Source: Erigeron canadensis
Lineage: Eukaryota > Streptophyta > Magnoliopsida > Asterales > Asteraceae
Length of the DNA stretch: 64,000 nt
Direction of reading: 5' to 3'
Assembly: GCF_010389155.1 (NCBI RefSeq)
Contig: NC_057769.1
Span: forward strand, 31,496,735 to 31,560,734
In this document: positions 21,257 through 33,067 of the stretch, one piece after another
How the letters are laid out: the number at the start of each line of letters is the position of its first letter
How positions within the stretch are numbered: the first letter of the stretch is position 1
Translations under genes and position numbers: made by a program
Notes under the pieces: model-generated
Told to the model about the DNA's origin: nothing
Database searches by the model: none
The model's input: the letters and a program-made list of their open reading frames with translations, nothing else

Positions 21257-21566
21257 GGCTATCTCCAATGGGGATGCCTTTGGGCGCTCTTAGGTGTCCT
21301 TAGGTGCACTTGAATATCCTTTGTCGTTGAAGCTTGTCCAAAACTAATGATTTTTTTTAAGGATGCTCTTACCTAAGTGCATGCCTTACTTGTTCTTACC
21401 TAATGTATTTTGTTTTTAGTTGGAGGTAAAGGATATGTAAGGATGTTTGTATGATTGGAGATAAATTATACGATTTGAAGGATTTATAAGGATGTGTAAG
21501 GTTTTGTAAGGATATGATGTGGCAGCTCAAGGACGCCTAAAGACGTCCTTAGCATTGGAGATAGCC
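21257..21566. mobile_element. Tourist-like (PIF/Harbinger) MITE
   Basis: A 310-bp element has terminal inverted repeats GGCTATCTCCAATG and CATTGGAGATAGCC. It is flanked by TTA at 21254-21256 and 21567-21569. Its left target site is the same TTA that borders the larger Harbinger element. No ORF. Confidence 0.82.
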
Positions 21567-21569
21567 TTA

Positions 21570-22568
21570 CTCACATAAGTTTTATAATGTGTATCATTTA
21601 ATAGGCATTAGGCAATTTAACGAATAGTAAACTCTAAGAAAATTTTAGAATTGAATGGCTGATGATCGGCATATATTTTTTTCTAGTCATACACTCATAC
21701 ACTATCAATGTGTTTTGTAATGTGGTATTATTATACAATAATAAACGACATATGACTAAAAAAAATTATATACGGATCACGTGTATCAAATTAATGTTAC
21801 TCACTCCCACACGAACTAATCTTCATGTTACAATAAATTACTCCCTGAAATTTAAGACGATGCTAAACAAAACAACCGTAAGAAAAAATAATTTAAGACG
21901 ATGCTAAACAAAACAACCGTAAGAAAAAATAATAATAATCCAATATCGTAAGTCGAACAAATGTCGTTATTTGTATTCTAGTAATGCAATGCAATGTAGT
22001 ACGAATAAGAATATACGAGTTTTATATGAGGGGATTTTTGGAGATGAGACATATTTTATAGAAATTACATTCTAACACGAATTTTCTTTCAAAAAAATAA
22101 GTAGAATCTTCTTTTAAAAGAAAGTTGTAGCCTCAAAAAGTATCTTGTCAAAAACGTCCGTAGTAGTGTGTTTTTTTATTTGCATCTTGTGTTTCATGGT
22201 TCCAACTTTTTGTTAAAAAACGGATGAGGCCTAGTCTATTGAATTATCCGAAAAGTAAGTCTCGTGGTTAACTCCTAACTTTATTTCTTTTGCTCTAAAA
22301 TCTTGAACAACTTCTTCTTTAGCATTGTTTTGAAGATTAATTTCCTATTATTTAGATCGAAATTGAAATATCAATTTTAAAGGTTTGTACAATTGTGGAA
22401 AATGTTTTTTAGTTTTTCAATTTAAAATTTTTAAAACGTGAAAGAATTTTTTCCATTTACAAAAACAAATGAAAATTTTAGTTTAATAATTTCAATATAA
22501 AACTTATACAAATGAAACTTAAAATGTACCATCAAAATCTGAAATCGATAGATACAAATCAAACTGTA
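21570..22568. other. intergenic AT-rich stretch with a 41-bp tandem duplication
   Basis: No gene is supported. Positions 21851-21891 and 21892-21932 are direct tandem copies of a 41-bp unit beginning TTTAAGACGATGC. Confidence 0.5.
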
Positions 22569-22577
22569 TAATTAATT

Positions 22578-22752
22578 GGGAAATGATTAATCCTCCTAAT
22601 AAATTATTTTAAAAACCTTTCTAACTGATGACATGTTAATGAATCAGGGGGCAAGATTAGGAAAGAGAATTAGTAGATATATAATACATGTCATCTTCTT
22701 AAAGCTTTAGGAGAATTTTTGGGCTACTCTTTATGAAGATTTATCATTTTCC
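22578..22752. mobile_element. Mutator-type MITE (GGAAATGATTAAT family)
   Basis: The element starts GGGAAATGATTAATCCTCC and ends GATTTATCATTTTCC. Perfect 9-bp duplications TAATTAATT flank it (22569-22577 and 22753-22761). It is the inverted relative of the element at 4711-4888. Confidence 0.75.
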
Positions 22753-22761
22753 TAATTAATT

Positions 22762-23676
22762 TGATTAAAACCCACATTAATAAAGTTAAAAAAATAAAAA
22801 TAAAAAAAAGGGTAAAAGGTTATACGCCTTTTCACTAACTTTGTTGTGTCCATTTTCAACTCTGACAACCAGTAAACTTTGTTGGAGACTTTGCTATCGT
22901 GAACGCAACCATTTCTGAATAGTGTTGATGTCACAGTTTACGTAACATACAACTTGATGTCCTCAACCGAAAATACTATAACTCTATAACAATATAAAAT
23001 CTCGGCAAATACAGGATATAAGAGAAATAAAATTATAAATAGTCATATATACTTTTACCCGATAACATAAAAACTGTTATAGAAATTGGAAATAATATAA
23101 CATTGTCTATTTTCAATCAATTTTGTTTAGATACAACCATTAGAAATGGTATGACCATTATTGGAATATGATGCATACAATCATAAACAACAAAATTGCT
23201 TAAAACTAACGAAAGTTAAAGCATGTACCCATAGTTGGTGAAAAATGTAGCCTGAAATCAGAAATTGACCTTAAATAGTAAATACATAGTTGTGGTCCTA
23301 TTTATTATTTGTAAAAAACTGGTCCAAGAGATAATCTTAATTAGTTGGTACTTTTAAACTTTTAAAAAGGAGGAAAAAAACGATTCACGACATAATATGC
23401 AGCTTATACAAACCAGTTTTCACGACAAATACGACTATACGAGAAAGTAATTGCATAGTAATAAGATTTAAAGAATATATGAATGAACTTGAATATGTTA
23501 CATTTATTCTTATGTGAAATATTCTACAATAATAAGCTAGGTGCCATATAATGAAAGTTTGAAAAATAAGTTACAGTATAAAGTTATACTTCATCAAGGA
23601 CATATCAATGTGACAAGGAGAGCTATATATAAAGTCTTCTAAAAAAAATGTTTAAAACGACGTATTAGTTGACATC
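22762..23676. other. intergenic, no gene seen
   Basis: AT-rich sequence with only short stop-bounded ORFs. No repeat ends were recognised. Confidence 0.4.
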
Positions 23677-23684
23677 CAAGCAGG

Positions 23685-24727
23685 CAGGGACGGAGCCAGA
23701 GTATTTTTTTTTGCGAGGAATCAAATTTAAAAGTCGTATGTTATATTCACGATGGTCTACAGATTTTTGATGCCTACAACGAGTCGCTCGAAGAAGCCTC
23801 TGCTAAATTTTGTAAAGAGATACCAAATTATTTGAGACATACTCAAACTAGAAGCTCATTATTTTGTTCATTTTTGCTTTTTTAGGAAAATTATTAAACT
23901 TTTTTCTTTGAAAAAAAAACGAAAACTAAAAGAATACAAGACAATATTTTATAAGTAAGATTCTATTGAAATAACCAACTACAAGTTTTCTCTTCAACAA
24001 GTCTAGATGCATGTCTAGATTACCATAATTAATTTTTTTTAGAAAATATATATTATAGTTTTCTAACATTTATTTATAAAATGAAGTTCATAAGAGTTAA
24101 TAAAAATATAACAATACGTATAACAATTTACTTTAATTGTCAGCTTATTTCTAAAACCATAATAATTATAAACAAATTGTCAATATTTATTTAATAGCTT
24201 ATAAAATAACATTCAATTTCAACTACTACAATTATGGTTATTTCGAAAAAAAATGAAAAAGGTATGATGTTGAATTATTGTTGTTACTTTAATATTTTTT
24301 TCTTTAAAACAAAAATTTACACAAAAGGTCGAAGGGTTAAAGAGGTTTTTTACAAAGGTTGAAGGGTCAAAAAGGTAGTTTATAAAGTCATAAGGTCAAT
24401 ATAACTACTTTTTATTCAAGTATAGAGGTTTAAAAGAAAATAGAAACTAAAATGTAAGGTGTGTTTTGCAAATATATCATCTTCCTCCCTAATCAACCTG
24501 TAACTTTATCCAAAAACACAACCACCATTAAAACATAAATTCAGTAGTTCATTATGACTTCAAAATCAAATAAACTTTTACCTTATATAAAATATGCTTC
24601 CATTAATACAGTTTCTTTTCATTTTTAGTGTCAAAATTCCAAGTATATTTTTAAAATTAATTAAAATTTTTTACATAGTATCAAAATTGGAATGGGGACA
24701 ATTGCCCCCAAGCTAAATCCGCCCCTG
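23685..24727. mobile_element. non-autonomous hAT element
   Basis: The element is 1043 bp. It starts CAGGGACGGAGCCAGAG and ends CTAAATCCGCCCCTG; the inverted ends match as CAGGGRCGGA. A perfect 8-bp duplication CAAGCAGG (23677-23684 and 24728-24735) is diagnostic of hAT insertion. The interior is AT-rich and without ORFs. Confidence 0.85.
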
Positions 24728-24735
24728 CAAGCAGG

Positions 24736-25496
24736 CAGTATGTTAGAGGTTGAAACCCGAAGGCATCCCTAGAGACCAAGAATGCGAAAACACATCCCTC
24801 AAAATTCACAAAAAGCATATCCCTTTAAGTTTTAATTAAGAAAGTTGTCACAAAAAGCATATATACAACCTGGAGATGAATAGAGAAATTCTTGTAGGAA
24901 AAGGTCATATTCTTTTTAATTTCATACAACACAATCCATGATTGCCCATTAATTAATGAGTATATATGCAAATACTATTACAAAATTGTGTGTCGTAAAA
25001 TGCATATCCCTAATTTTTATGCTAAGATATACGGAGTAATAGAGTATTATTTAATGCAAAGCTTCCTATGAAAATACCAAGTGGATTGGAACACATGGAA
25101 TGCTTTTGATTTATAGTCTCCTGTAAACTTTATATTTCTACTTGCTTAATTTTTTCTTCTTAGATTATACTCTAGCTTCTTGCTCTAATTTTATGATCAA
25201 TAAAATTTGAATGTTTAAAAAAAATATAAAATAAAAAAACTTTATTATTTTTTTTTTGTGAAAACGAAAGAAAAATTTAAAACAATCAAATAAAATGAAG
25301 AGGCAGCTAACATGGGAGGTGGTTGGTTGTCAATCTTTTCTTCCTTTTCGTTTCCGTATTGCAGGTCCCAAAATGTAACATTATTGCAACTTTACATCAA
25401 AAGTACATATGATTTGTATTAGAACGGGGTGATATTTTTTATCTTTCAAATGCAATGTATCTCAAACATACTATTTCTTTTATAAATGGGGGAAGG
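24736..25496. other. intergenic, no gene seen
   Basis: AT-rich sequence. No ORF with motif or splice context, and no repeat ends recognised. Confidence 0.4.
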
Positions 25497-25663
25497 GAAT
25501 ATGAAGCTGTTAGACACTTAAGTTGGGTGAAAAATTCCTCACATACCTTTTTTTAACCATAAAAATCATGAGGGACAAACATTTATTCAAAATATTAAAA
25601 TATTAAAATATTGGTATGTTAGAAGTTTTTCACCCAAATTGAGTGCATAACAGTCTCATACTT
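25497..25663. repeat. MITE with ~50-bp terminal inverted repeats
   Basis: The left end contains GTTGGGTGAAAAATTCCTCA then CATACC. The right end contains GGTATGTTAGAAGTTTTTCA then CCCAAATTGAG. The two are imperfect reverse complements over about 50 bp. A related half is seen near 44160-44220. The target duplication was not resolved. Confidence 0.55.
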
Positions 25664-26031
25664 ATTTTTCTCTTTTATATATATAGTGGCAGAACAAGAT
25701 ATGAGTTTTTTTACTCATTAGAGGGGGTTATATTATATAAACCTCGAAAAGTTTTCGGCTGGACTACAGAAAAAATTATTTATATTTGCACCTATTGTCT
25801 CACTTCTCACATTTGTGGGGATAGATTAATAAGGATTTTTCGAGAGTCATGTGATTAGAATGTCGTTTAAAAAAAATTGTTAAAATCTATTACAATTATG
25901 TCATGCATATCAATTGCTATTTTTGCAACAATAAATAGTGAAATGATTCACTCTTCTTTCCTAACTTATGAGATGCAATAATAACTAAATTATTTGTTTT
26001 ATAATACGGGTTAGTGATTTTCCTCTACATA

Positions 26032-26349
26032 TCTATACTATATAATAAAGAATATAGCTTCAATGTTGAAAGTTACATGGAAGAAGTTACTAATACCTTT
26101 AATGAGTATATAATACTATCAATCATTTTTTTTTAAATATTCACATTAACCTTTTACATTAATTACTTTTACATCAATTATCTAACATTACTCGACGCCA
26201 TCACTACCACCAAAAAACCGTCCCCCACCACCACACTGTCGTCGTCACAAAAGCCACCGCATTGCACAGGTAACGTGTTCACGACAGTCGCCGCATTGCA
26301 CAGACAACGTGTTCACGAAAGTCGTCGCATTGCACCGTTAACGTGTTAG
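26032..26349 (+). mobile_element. Helitron-like relic with triplicated 3' motif
   Basis: The 5' end is TCTATACTATATAATAAAG, preceded by A. Near the 3' side a ~36-bp unit occurs three times (about 26256, 26292 and 26328), each with GCATTGCAC, a short spacer and AACGTGTT. The last is followed by AG|T, resembling a mutated CTAG|T terminus. No coding capacity. Confidence 0.42.
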
Positions 26350-27502
26350 TATTATCAAACATAATAATTGAACTTGAATTATTGGTTGCATTTGATTTGA
26401 TAAAAGTATATACATTATCGGTTGCACGTGTGGAGCGTATTCGTGCAACAATTTAATGGGGTCATATCGGATTTTAAGTTATCTTATATTCTTATGCTTC
26501 CCATCAGCAAAAGTGATAGATCTTTGGACTGGTAAAAAGACTATTTCACCCTTCGTATGTTTGGCCAAACTATGTACGACTACTCTTCTGTGAGACTATT
26601 TATCAAATAATATACGAAGGCATGTTGTTGTTAGCTTAATTTTATATAATTTTTTTTTTCATTTAATCACATGTTGAAAGGCTTGCTGTGGAAGAACAGT
26701 ATGCAAGTAGCAGCATACATGTTTTTACAAGGCTACTTTGGGGTCTATAAAATGTTCGTAAAACAGCTTTCAAAAGTTTAACATCTAAATTTGTGAAGAA
26801 CTTGTAAGTATGCTAAGTTAAAGATATATATAAATTATATTAAAAAGTTTCAACTATGTTTGTTCCTTTATGAAAACTTTTTAAAATATAATATTTGAGA
26901 TGAATTATAAATGAATATCTGTTATGGTTAATGGTTTCTACATGCAACGAATGTGGAATATCAATGTGTGTGTTATACTTATACAGTTATTATACTTGTT
27001 ATCATCGACAAATTATAATAACATTTATAAAGGTAGGTGATAGAGGTAGGTGAAGGGTAAAGGTGAAAAGAATGAATGGTTAAAGGGTGTAAGTAATGAG
27101 TGTAGGTGAAGGGAAGAAGGTGATCGTAATCACTTAGGTAAAAAGACAAAATGTGAGGTACTTTTTTATTTATATATAATTTTTTCTTATTTTCTTTTAT
27201 TTTGATTGGATATAGAGTGAAAGATTGTAGGGTATTATGTTTTTAATTAAATAATAGTGGGGACCAAATGATAAGTGAATGGTTAAGGGGAAAAATAGAA
27301 GGTGAAAGAAATGAAAATTTGATGTTGATGTGGCAGAAAAAAGTGTAGGTGAAAGGGTGAACGGTTACGAATGGTCTAATACGTGTATAGTTCCGCTGAT
27401 GAACATATTATGACACGCGTAGTTCATATATATATATATACATATATATGTAGATGTTTGTTTTAAAATTAAGTGTAAATTATATTTTTCATCCCTAAAC
27501 TT
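26350..27502. other. intergenic, purine-rich repeat-like stretch
   Basis: Positions about 27030-27375 hold many AGGTGAA and GGTTAAGG motifs and a GATGTGGCA motif, resembling the interior of small Harbinger-type MITEs. No ends could be assigned. No gene was seen. Confidence 0.35.
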
Positions 27503-28430
27503 AGCAATTTTTGCAAATAATGTACTAAAGTGAAGAAATTACACTAGTCGTCCCGGAACTTGTCAATTTTTACAATTACTACTCCGCGATCAAATGCCGT
27601 CTATTTGGACCGTTAAATGAGGGACAAATTCATCATTTCCCATGTTCTCCTTCTATAACACCTTTTTCTTCTTCTTGATTTTCCTTTTCAGAACTAACAC
27701 ACTAAAACAAAAATGGTAATAATCTTATAGGAAGATCAAATGTAATAGACAAAATTGCGGTGCAGAGAAACCATTAGAATCTGAGATTTCTCCTAAATAA
27801 AAGGAAGAAAATGAGCAAGTCTGTTTTGTCATATGTTTAATCCACTTGTCAAATTGCATGATAATGTTATGTTTTTTCCTACTTGTAGACACTATGAATG
27901 TAAATTGGAAGTTTCTACTAGTTATTTACATACCCAAAACGAAAGTTTCTGCTAATCAAATACGTACCTATTGCTTTACTTATAATAATCTTATAATAAA
28001 TGGCTCTCTATTTAAGCACACGGTCATCCTTATGCTTTTATTAATTCTTATGCTTTTAAAATGACAACAAATCCAAACCACTGGACCAATACCTGGCCAC
28101 CACAAGGCAGTAAACAAGGCGAACTAATAAGGCTAATGCTGTATTTGAAGTCCTGGAGTAAAGTTTGAGGTGATAAAGTTTTGATTTAGATTTGATTTGG
28201 TATCGTTATTATTATTGGAGTTAATTACATTTTTTTTTAGTTGTTGGGTTTAGTGTGTTAGATCTGAAAAAGAAAACTAAGAAAAAGAAAAAGGTGTTAT
28301 GAATATGCCCTTCATTTAACGGTCCATATAGACGGCGTTTGATTGCGGAGTAATAATTTTGAAAAATTGACAAGTTCCGGAACGACTAGTGTAATTCCTT
28401 CCCTTTAGTACATTATTTGCAAAAATTGCT
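27503..28430. mobile_element. element with ~200-bp terminal inverted repeats (Mutator-like)
   Basis: The left arm (about 27503-27712) contains AGCAATTTTTGCAAATAATG, ACTAGTCGTCCCGGAACTTG and GGACCGTTAAATGAGGG. The right arm (about 28237-28430) carries the same blocks in reverse complement. The ~520-bp centre has no recognised gene. The right end seems truncated relative to the left. Long TIRs suggest a MULE; no target duplication was found. Confidence 0.6.
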
Positions 28431-29229
28431 TGACAGAATGGTAACTGATAACAACTTTACAAATGTGGGTATGTTGAACGAGTGTTTGTCAAAACATTTG
28501 TTAAAAAAGGAAAATATTATAAATGAAAAATGTTGGATACAACCTAGCTAATAGTTATAGTTAACGTGTAAAAAAAATATGGTATGTTTGATATCAAAAA
28601 TATACTTTTAAAATTTTATAATAAATACATAACTATTTTATACATTTTAATTATAGACAATAAAACTGTATTTCACAATATCACATTTCAAAAAAGAATT
28701 AAGAGGGGCTGAATGTGTAACAAGAGCATGAATGATGTCTCTTCAAGAGTGTGTATGATGGAGATATTCTCGACATTGCATCTTGTTTGGTGGGGTTTGT
28801 AGACCATCAACTTTCCAACCTAAGATAAGGGCCTCCAAATCGACTTATGCTTTTATATTAACAATGGACCTATTGGATAATCCAGTCTAATCTTGTTTTT
28901 TTTTTTAATCTAATTTATTTTAGAATTTACTAAAAGAGAATTGGAGTAATTCTGAAACATATTTTTAGCGGCATATGTCACATTGGGTTTACTAACTTTA
29001 TATCTCTCTAGTTTATACTAGTATAATTTTGAATCACAACACTTAAAAAATATATAAGTACAAAAAATAAATACCTAAATAATTAATGTCCATAACTAAT
29101 TTACATATTTTAACTAATACTCCGTACTATATTGTCAGTAAATTATAAAATAACTCCAACGATTAAATTATAAAATAACTAATACATATTTTATACTTAG
29201 TAGTTATAAAATAACTACTAGAAGAATGC
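28431..29229. other. intergenic, no gene seen
   Basis: AT-rich with no supportable ORF or repeat ends. Confidence 0.35.
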
Positions 29230-29440
29230 CAATGATGACTAGTCCAACTGGTTAGAGACATCTCAGGTTTTACCCAAAGCTTTGAGTTCAATCTTTAGGG
29301 ATGGTAAGTCTTGGGGTTTTTTTCTTCGAATACTTGTAACGGCCTATGGTCAACATCTCGTTGTCTAGGGTACGTGCAAGGCTTCATCATTATACGGTGA
29401 GGTTTCCCTAATGTTGCATACCGCTTGAATGTTCGGAAAA
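29230..29440 (+). repeat. SINE-like element
   Basis: It has an A-box-like ACTAGTCCAACTGGTTAGAG and, about 35 nt on, a B-box-like GAGTTCAATCTTTAGG, the layout of a tRNA-derived polymerase III promoter. The body ends near TTCGGAAAAAAAAATAAAAG, an A-rich tail. The target duplication was not resolved. Confidence 0.5.
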
Positions 29441-30198
29441 AAAAATAAAAGAATAGTACCTTTTCTATTGGTTTATTTGGTTAGGTTATCTTCAAGGTAT
29501 TTTGAAATTTATATTCCATAGATATTCCCTAAATCAGAATCCAATGACTTGGAGGTTAGCAATGATAATCCATGCCTTTTTCATATCTCAACGTCTCCCA
29601 ATAATGCATTTTCATCTCATTTCATATCTTTTTTATGACTTATCATATTTCACCAAACTTTATTTTTATTTTTTTATGTTCATAATTATACTAACAATTT
29701 GAAAATAAAAAACACAAGATGTCATCATAATTATGTTCCTAACTATAATAAAAAAAGAATACCTATTTTAAATTTGGGTACAAAATGGAAATGCAAATAT
29801 CAAGTATTACTTTTAAGTTACTCCGAATTACATTTCTTAATATTGGACACACACAATATAGCTATACCGTTGTTTCTAAAAGCCGTCTCAACTTTAAAAT
29901 TGTGTTCTTTAGTTTGTTTTAAAAAAGAAATGAAAAGAACTAAAGAGATAAGAATAGAAGAGAAGTGGTATAATTTATAATCCTTTCAAATCATCTTATA
30001 TTTGGAAAGAAAATTTGTTAAACAAAATCAACTAAAAAATCTATTCATTTCAATTCTTTTCTTCCCTTAAAAAAAACTCAAAAAAAAAAACAAAAAACTC
30101 AAGAATACAATTTATCTTCAAATCTTTTGTACTCCTTTTCTTTCTTTTTATAAAAAAACTCATGAACACAATATAGTATAAAATATAGATACATTAAG
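29441..30198. other. intergenic, no gene seen
   Basis: AT-rich stretch with two short plus ORFs (29502-29702, 29699-29980) that have no motif and look random. Confidence 0.35.
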
Positions 30199-30385
30199 GG
30201 ATTGAGATCTTCTAAAATTATTATTAACTTCATAGATGAAGTTGAGAGAATCTTGACCTTTAGATTAAAATCAAAGGTTAAGATTTAAAGTTGATATTTG
30301 AATCTTGACCATTGATTTTAATCCAAAGATCAAAATCATCAACTTTACCTATAAAGTTAATAATAACTTTAGAAGATCTCAATCC
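30199..30385. repeat. foldback MITE
   Basis: A 187-bp element begins GGATTGAGATCTTCTAAA and ends TTTAGAAGATCTCAATCC, with inner inverted blocks (TTATTATTAACTT; AATCTTGACC...). It folds on itself almost entirely. No ORF. Target duplication unclear. Confidence 0.7.
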
Positions 30386-30501
30386 GATAATCTATGAGTC
30401 AAAAGTCAAAACATTTGTAGAAGGCAAGGCTTCTTGAACATAAGTTAAAACATTGAATATATACGTCCAATCGATATATTATGTTAAAACATTGAACATA
30501 A

Positions 30502-32514
30502 GAGCACCCGTTATGTGTTAGTATTGGCTGCGTATTGGACATCCAATACGGTCCACACCCAATGTATTGGTCCGTATTGGATTTCGTGGTGGTGAATACG
30601 GATTGCAAGTTTTGTTTGTTTTTTTTTTTCTTTTCCCCAACGGCTACCTGATTAAAAAAAAAAAAACTTTGAATTTACTATACAATCTTCAAACGGCTAG
30701 TTATCAAAATTTTCAAAAAAATCAACCTTTTTCACCTTTTATTCACTTATTTAACCCACTTATTTCATTCATTCAACCAAAACTCAAACACTTTCATATC
30801 CAAATCCAATTCATTTTTCAAACTAAAAATCACCATGTCTTTCTCATCGAGCATCCATACATACTCGGGTCCATTGCTTAGCGATGACGACAGTGATGAG
30901 GAGCTCATGGCTATCATGAAAGATTGTATCGAGCTCGATGAGGCCGAACCGTCCCAGAAATTAACTCGGGAACCGGTTTATAGAGATCGGTATGGGACTG
31001 CTGACCGACTCATGATAGATTATTTCATTGAAGACTCAACGTTTGCGCCACACCATTTTAGGCGGCGTTTTCGAATGAGAAAGAGCTTGTTCATGCGCAT
31101 CATTCGAGATATACAAAGCTACTCTTTGTCTCCAAAACCAAGACATTTTACCCGAATGGAAGACTTACGTGTCGATGCAAGAAAAATGGTTGGTTTTAGT
31201 AGCATCCATAAATGTGTATCTGCCATACGACAACTGGCGTATGGCAAATCTCCAGACTCACTTGATGAATATTTGCATATGGGGGAGGAAACAGTTAGAG
31301 TATGTCTAGAAGATTTTTGTAAGTGTGTTTTTGAGCTTTATGCAGCCGAGTATTTGCGAAGACCCACGCCTGATGACATACAACGTTTGCTAAGCAAACA
31401 CGAAGAACTTCATGGGTTTCCGGGGATGTTAGGAAGCATCGATTGTATGCATTGGCCATGGAAAAATTGTCCAAAATCATGGTAAGGGCAATACACTCGT
31501 GGTGATAAAAGACGTCCAACCATCATGCTTGAAGCAGTTGCGTCTTATGATTTATGGATATGGCATGCATATCTTGGCGCTGCAGGATCTAACAACGACA
31601 TAAACGTCCTGAATCAGTCAAATTTGTTTAGGTATTTTTAAAATAATTTATCGCTTTTTAATATAATTTATCGCTTTTTAATATAATTTATTTATTAAAT
31701 ATAGGGAAATAATTAAGGATACGGCTCCCGACACTTCATTTACCGTTAACGGGACCGAATATAAGAAGGCATACTACCTTGCTGATGGCATTTATCCAGA
31801 GTGGTCTATGTTTGTGAAGTCGTTCTCATGCCCGCAAGACGAGAAAAGGAAGAAGTTTTAAGAAGTACCAAGAAAGTGCTCAAAAAGATGTTGAGCGGGC
31901 ATTCGGAGTTCTTCAAGGTCGATGGGAGATACTTCAGGCACCGGCAAAAGCCATGAGTGTTAATAAGATTCGCCGAACCATGTATGCGTGTGTTATATTG
32001 CATAACATGATTGTTGAGGATTCGGGAAATGCCATAACCTCTTACGAAGAGGATTTCATTAACGAGCCACGTAACTTACCACGGCGAACATTCGAGGAGA
32101 GGCTAAAGGTGCATGAGCGGACAATCAAGGAACTTCGAGACCGACACGTCCACCATTCTCTACGTCATGATCTCGTCGAGCATATTTGGAGTCTTCTTTA
32201 AATCTTGTTGCGCTTAAGTCATTATTAGGATTGTTTTTTTATTTTAAATGCATTTTAATTTTTTTTTTCTTATGTACGTTGCTCTTTTTTTAATAAAATG
32301 GTATTTTAGGATTTAATATAATATTAGTGTTTATTTTATAAATTATATTTGTGGTTTTATTTATTAAAAGTTTGAAAATAAATATGTTGGAGCGTATTGG
32401 TTAGCATTGGATGTATTGGGTATTGGGTGTGAATTGAGAAAAATGTATTGAAAAGAAGTTTTGCTGATTTGGCACTGTATTGGTTAGTATTGATATGGAC
32501 CATTACGGGTGCTC
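30502..32514 (+). mobile_element. PIF/Harbinger element with HARBI1-type transposase
   Basis: The element is 2013 bp, with inverted ends GAGCACCCGTTATG and CATTACGGGTGCTC (one mismatch) and TAA target duplications at 30499-30501 and 32515-32517. It carries a nearly intact transposase and no Myb-like partner. The start of the TIR (GAGCA) and the length match the element at 19251-21253. Confidence 0.85.
30835..32201 (+). pseudogene. HARBI1-like transposase, two disabling lesions
   Basis: The start is MSFSSSIHTYSG at 30835. The N-terminal part runs to KNCPKSW with the helix-turn-helix-like FAPHHFRRRFRMRKS and the first catalytic Asp in LGSIDCMHWPWK. A stop TAA (31484-31486) replaces the Gln expected after KSW. 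The same frame then continues to SNNDINVLNQSNLFR (second Asp). A ~70-nt AT-rich intron precedes EIIKDTAPDTSFTVNG. One extra T in KKTTTT-AAG near 31856-31861 shifts the frame before QKDVERAFGVLQGRW (Glu) and SVNKIRRTMYACVILHNMIV. It ends at 32201 (EHIWSLL). With only one nonsense change and one insertion, decay is recent. Confidence 0.88.
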
Positions 32515-32559
32515 TAAGTAATAAGTTAAAACTTGTGATATTGTATCTTCTATGTTTTT

Positions 32560-32725
32560 TTTTTCCACCGACAGGTATCTGAACTAAACTCTCTACACGT
32601 TCCTACTTTTACCTCTTCTGGCTGGAGGTCCTTATGGAAGCAGCCTCTCAACCGTTGGATAGAGGTAAAACTGTCTACAGCTTACCTCCCCATACCTCAC
32701 CCAGGGATTGGGTTTTGTTGTTGTT
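32560..32725 (+). repeat. 5'-truncated SINE (Au-like tail)
   Basis: It contains GGCTGGAGGTCCTTATGGAA, GAGGTAAAACTGTCTACAG, CTTACCTCCCCATACCTCAC, and ends with GGATTGGGTTTTGTTGTTGT. This is the 3' half and TTG tail typical of Au-type plant SINEs. The promoter half is missing or degenerate. Confidence 0.6.
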
Positions 32726-33067
32726 CGATATATTAAAAACCGGTGATTTAAATCGGTTTAGTTGATAAAAAAGGAAGACAAATCAAACGGAGAACCAGGT
32801 TTGACTAGTCAAACCCATATGCATTTTTGCTATAATTAACCAAAGCCTTGTATTACAACACGTATTTTAAAACAAAATCATGACCATACACTTCACTTTA
32901 TCACTTCAGAAAACAAAACCAAATCTGTAGTCAAACATAAAAGAGGACTGTTTTTTTTATTCTTTTCTTTTTCAACTACACTTTTGGCTTCCAGATTCTT
33001 AGATAGACACACTAAACGTTTGAATTATAATTATTATCCGTAGAGCATATCTTTAACATAACAAACT

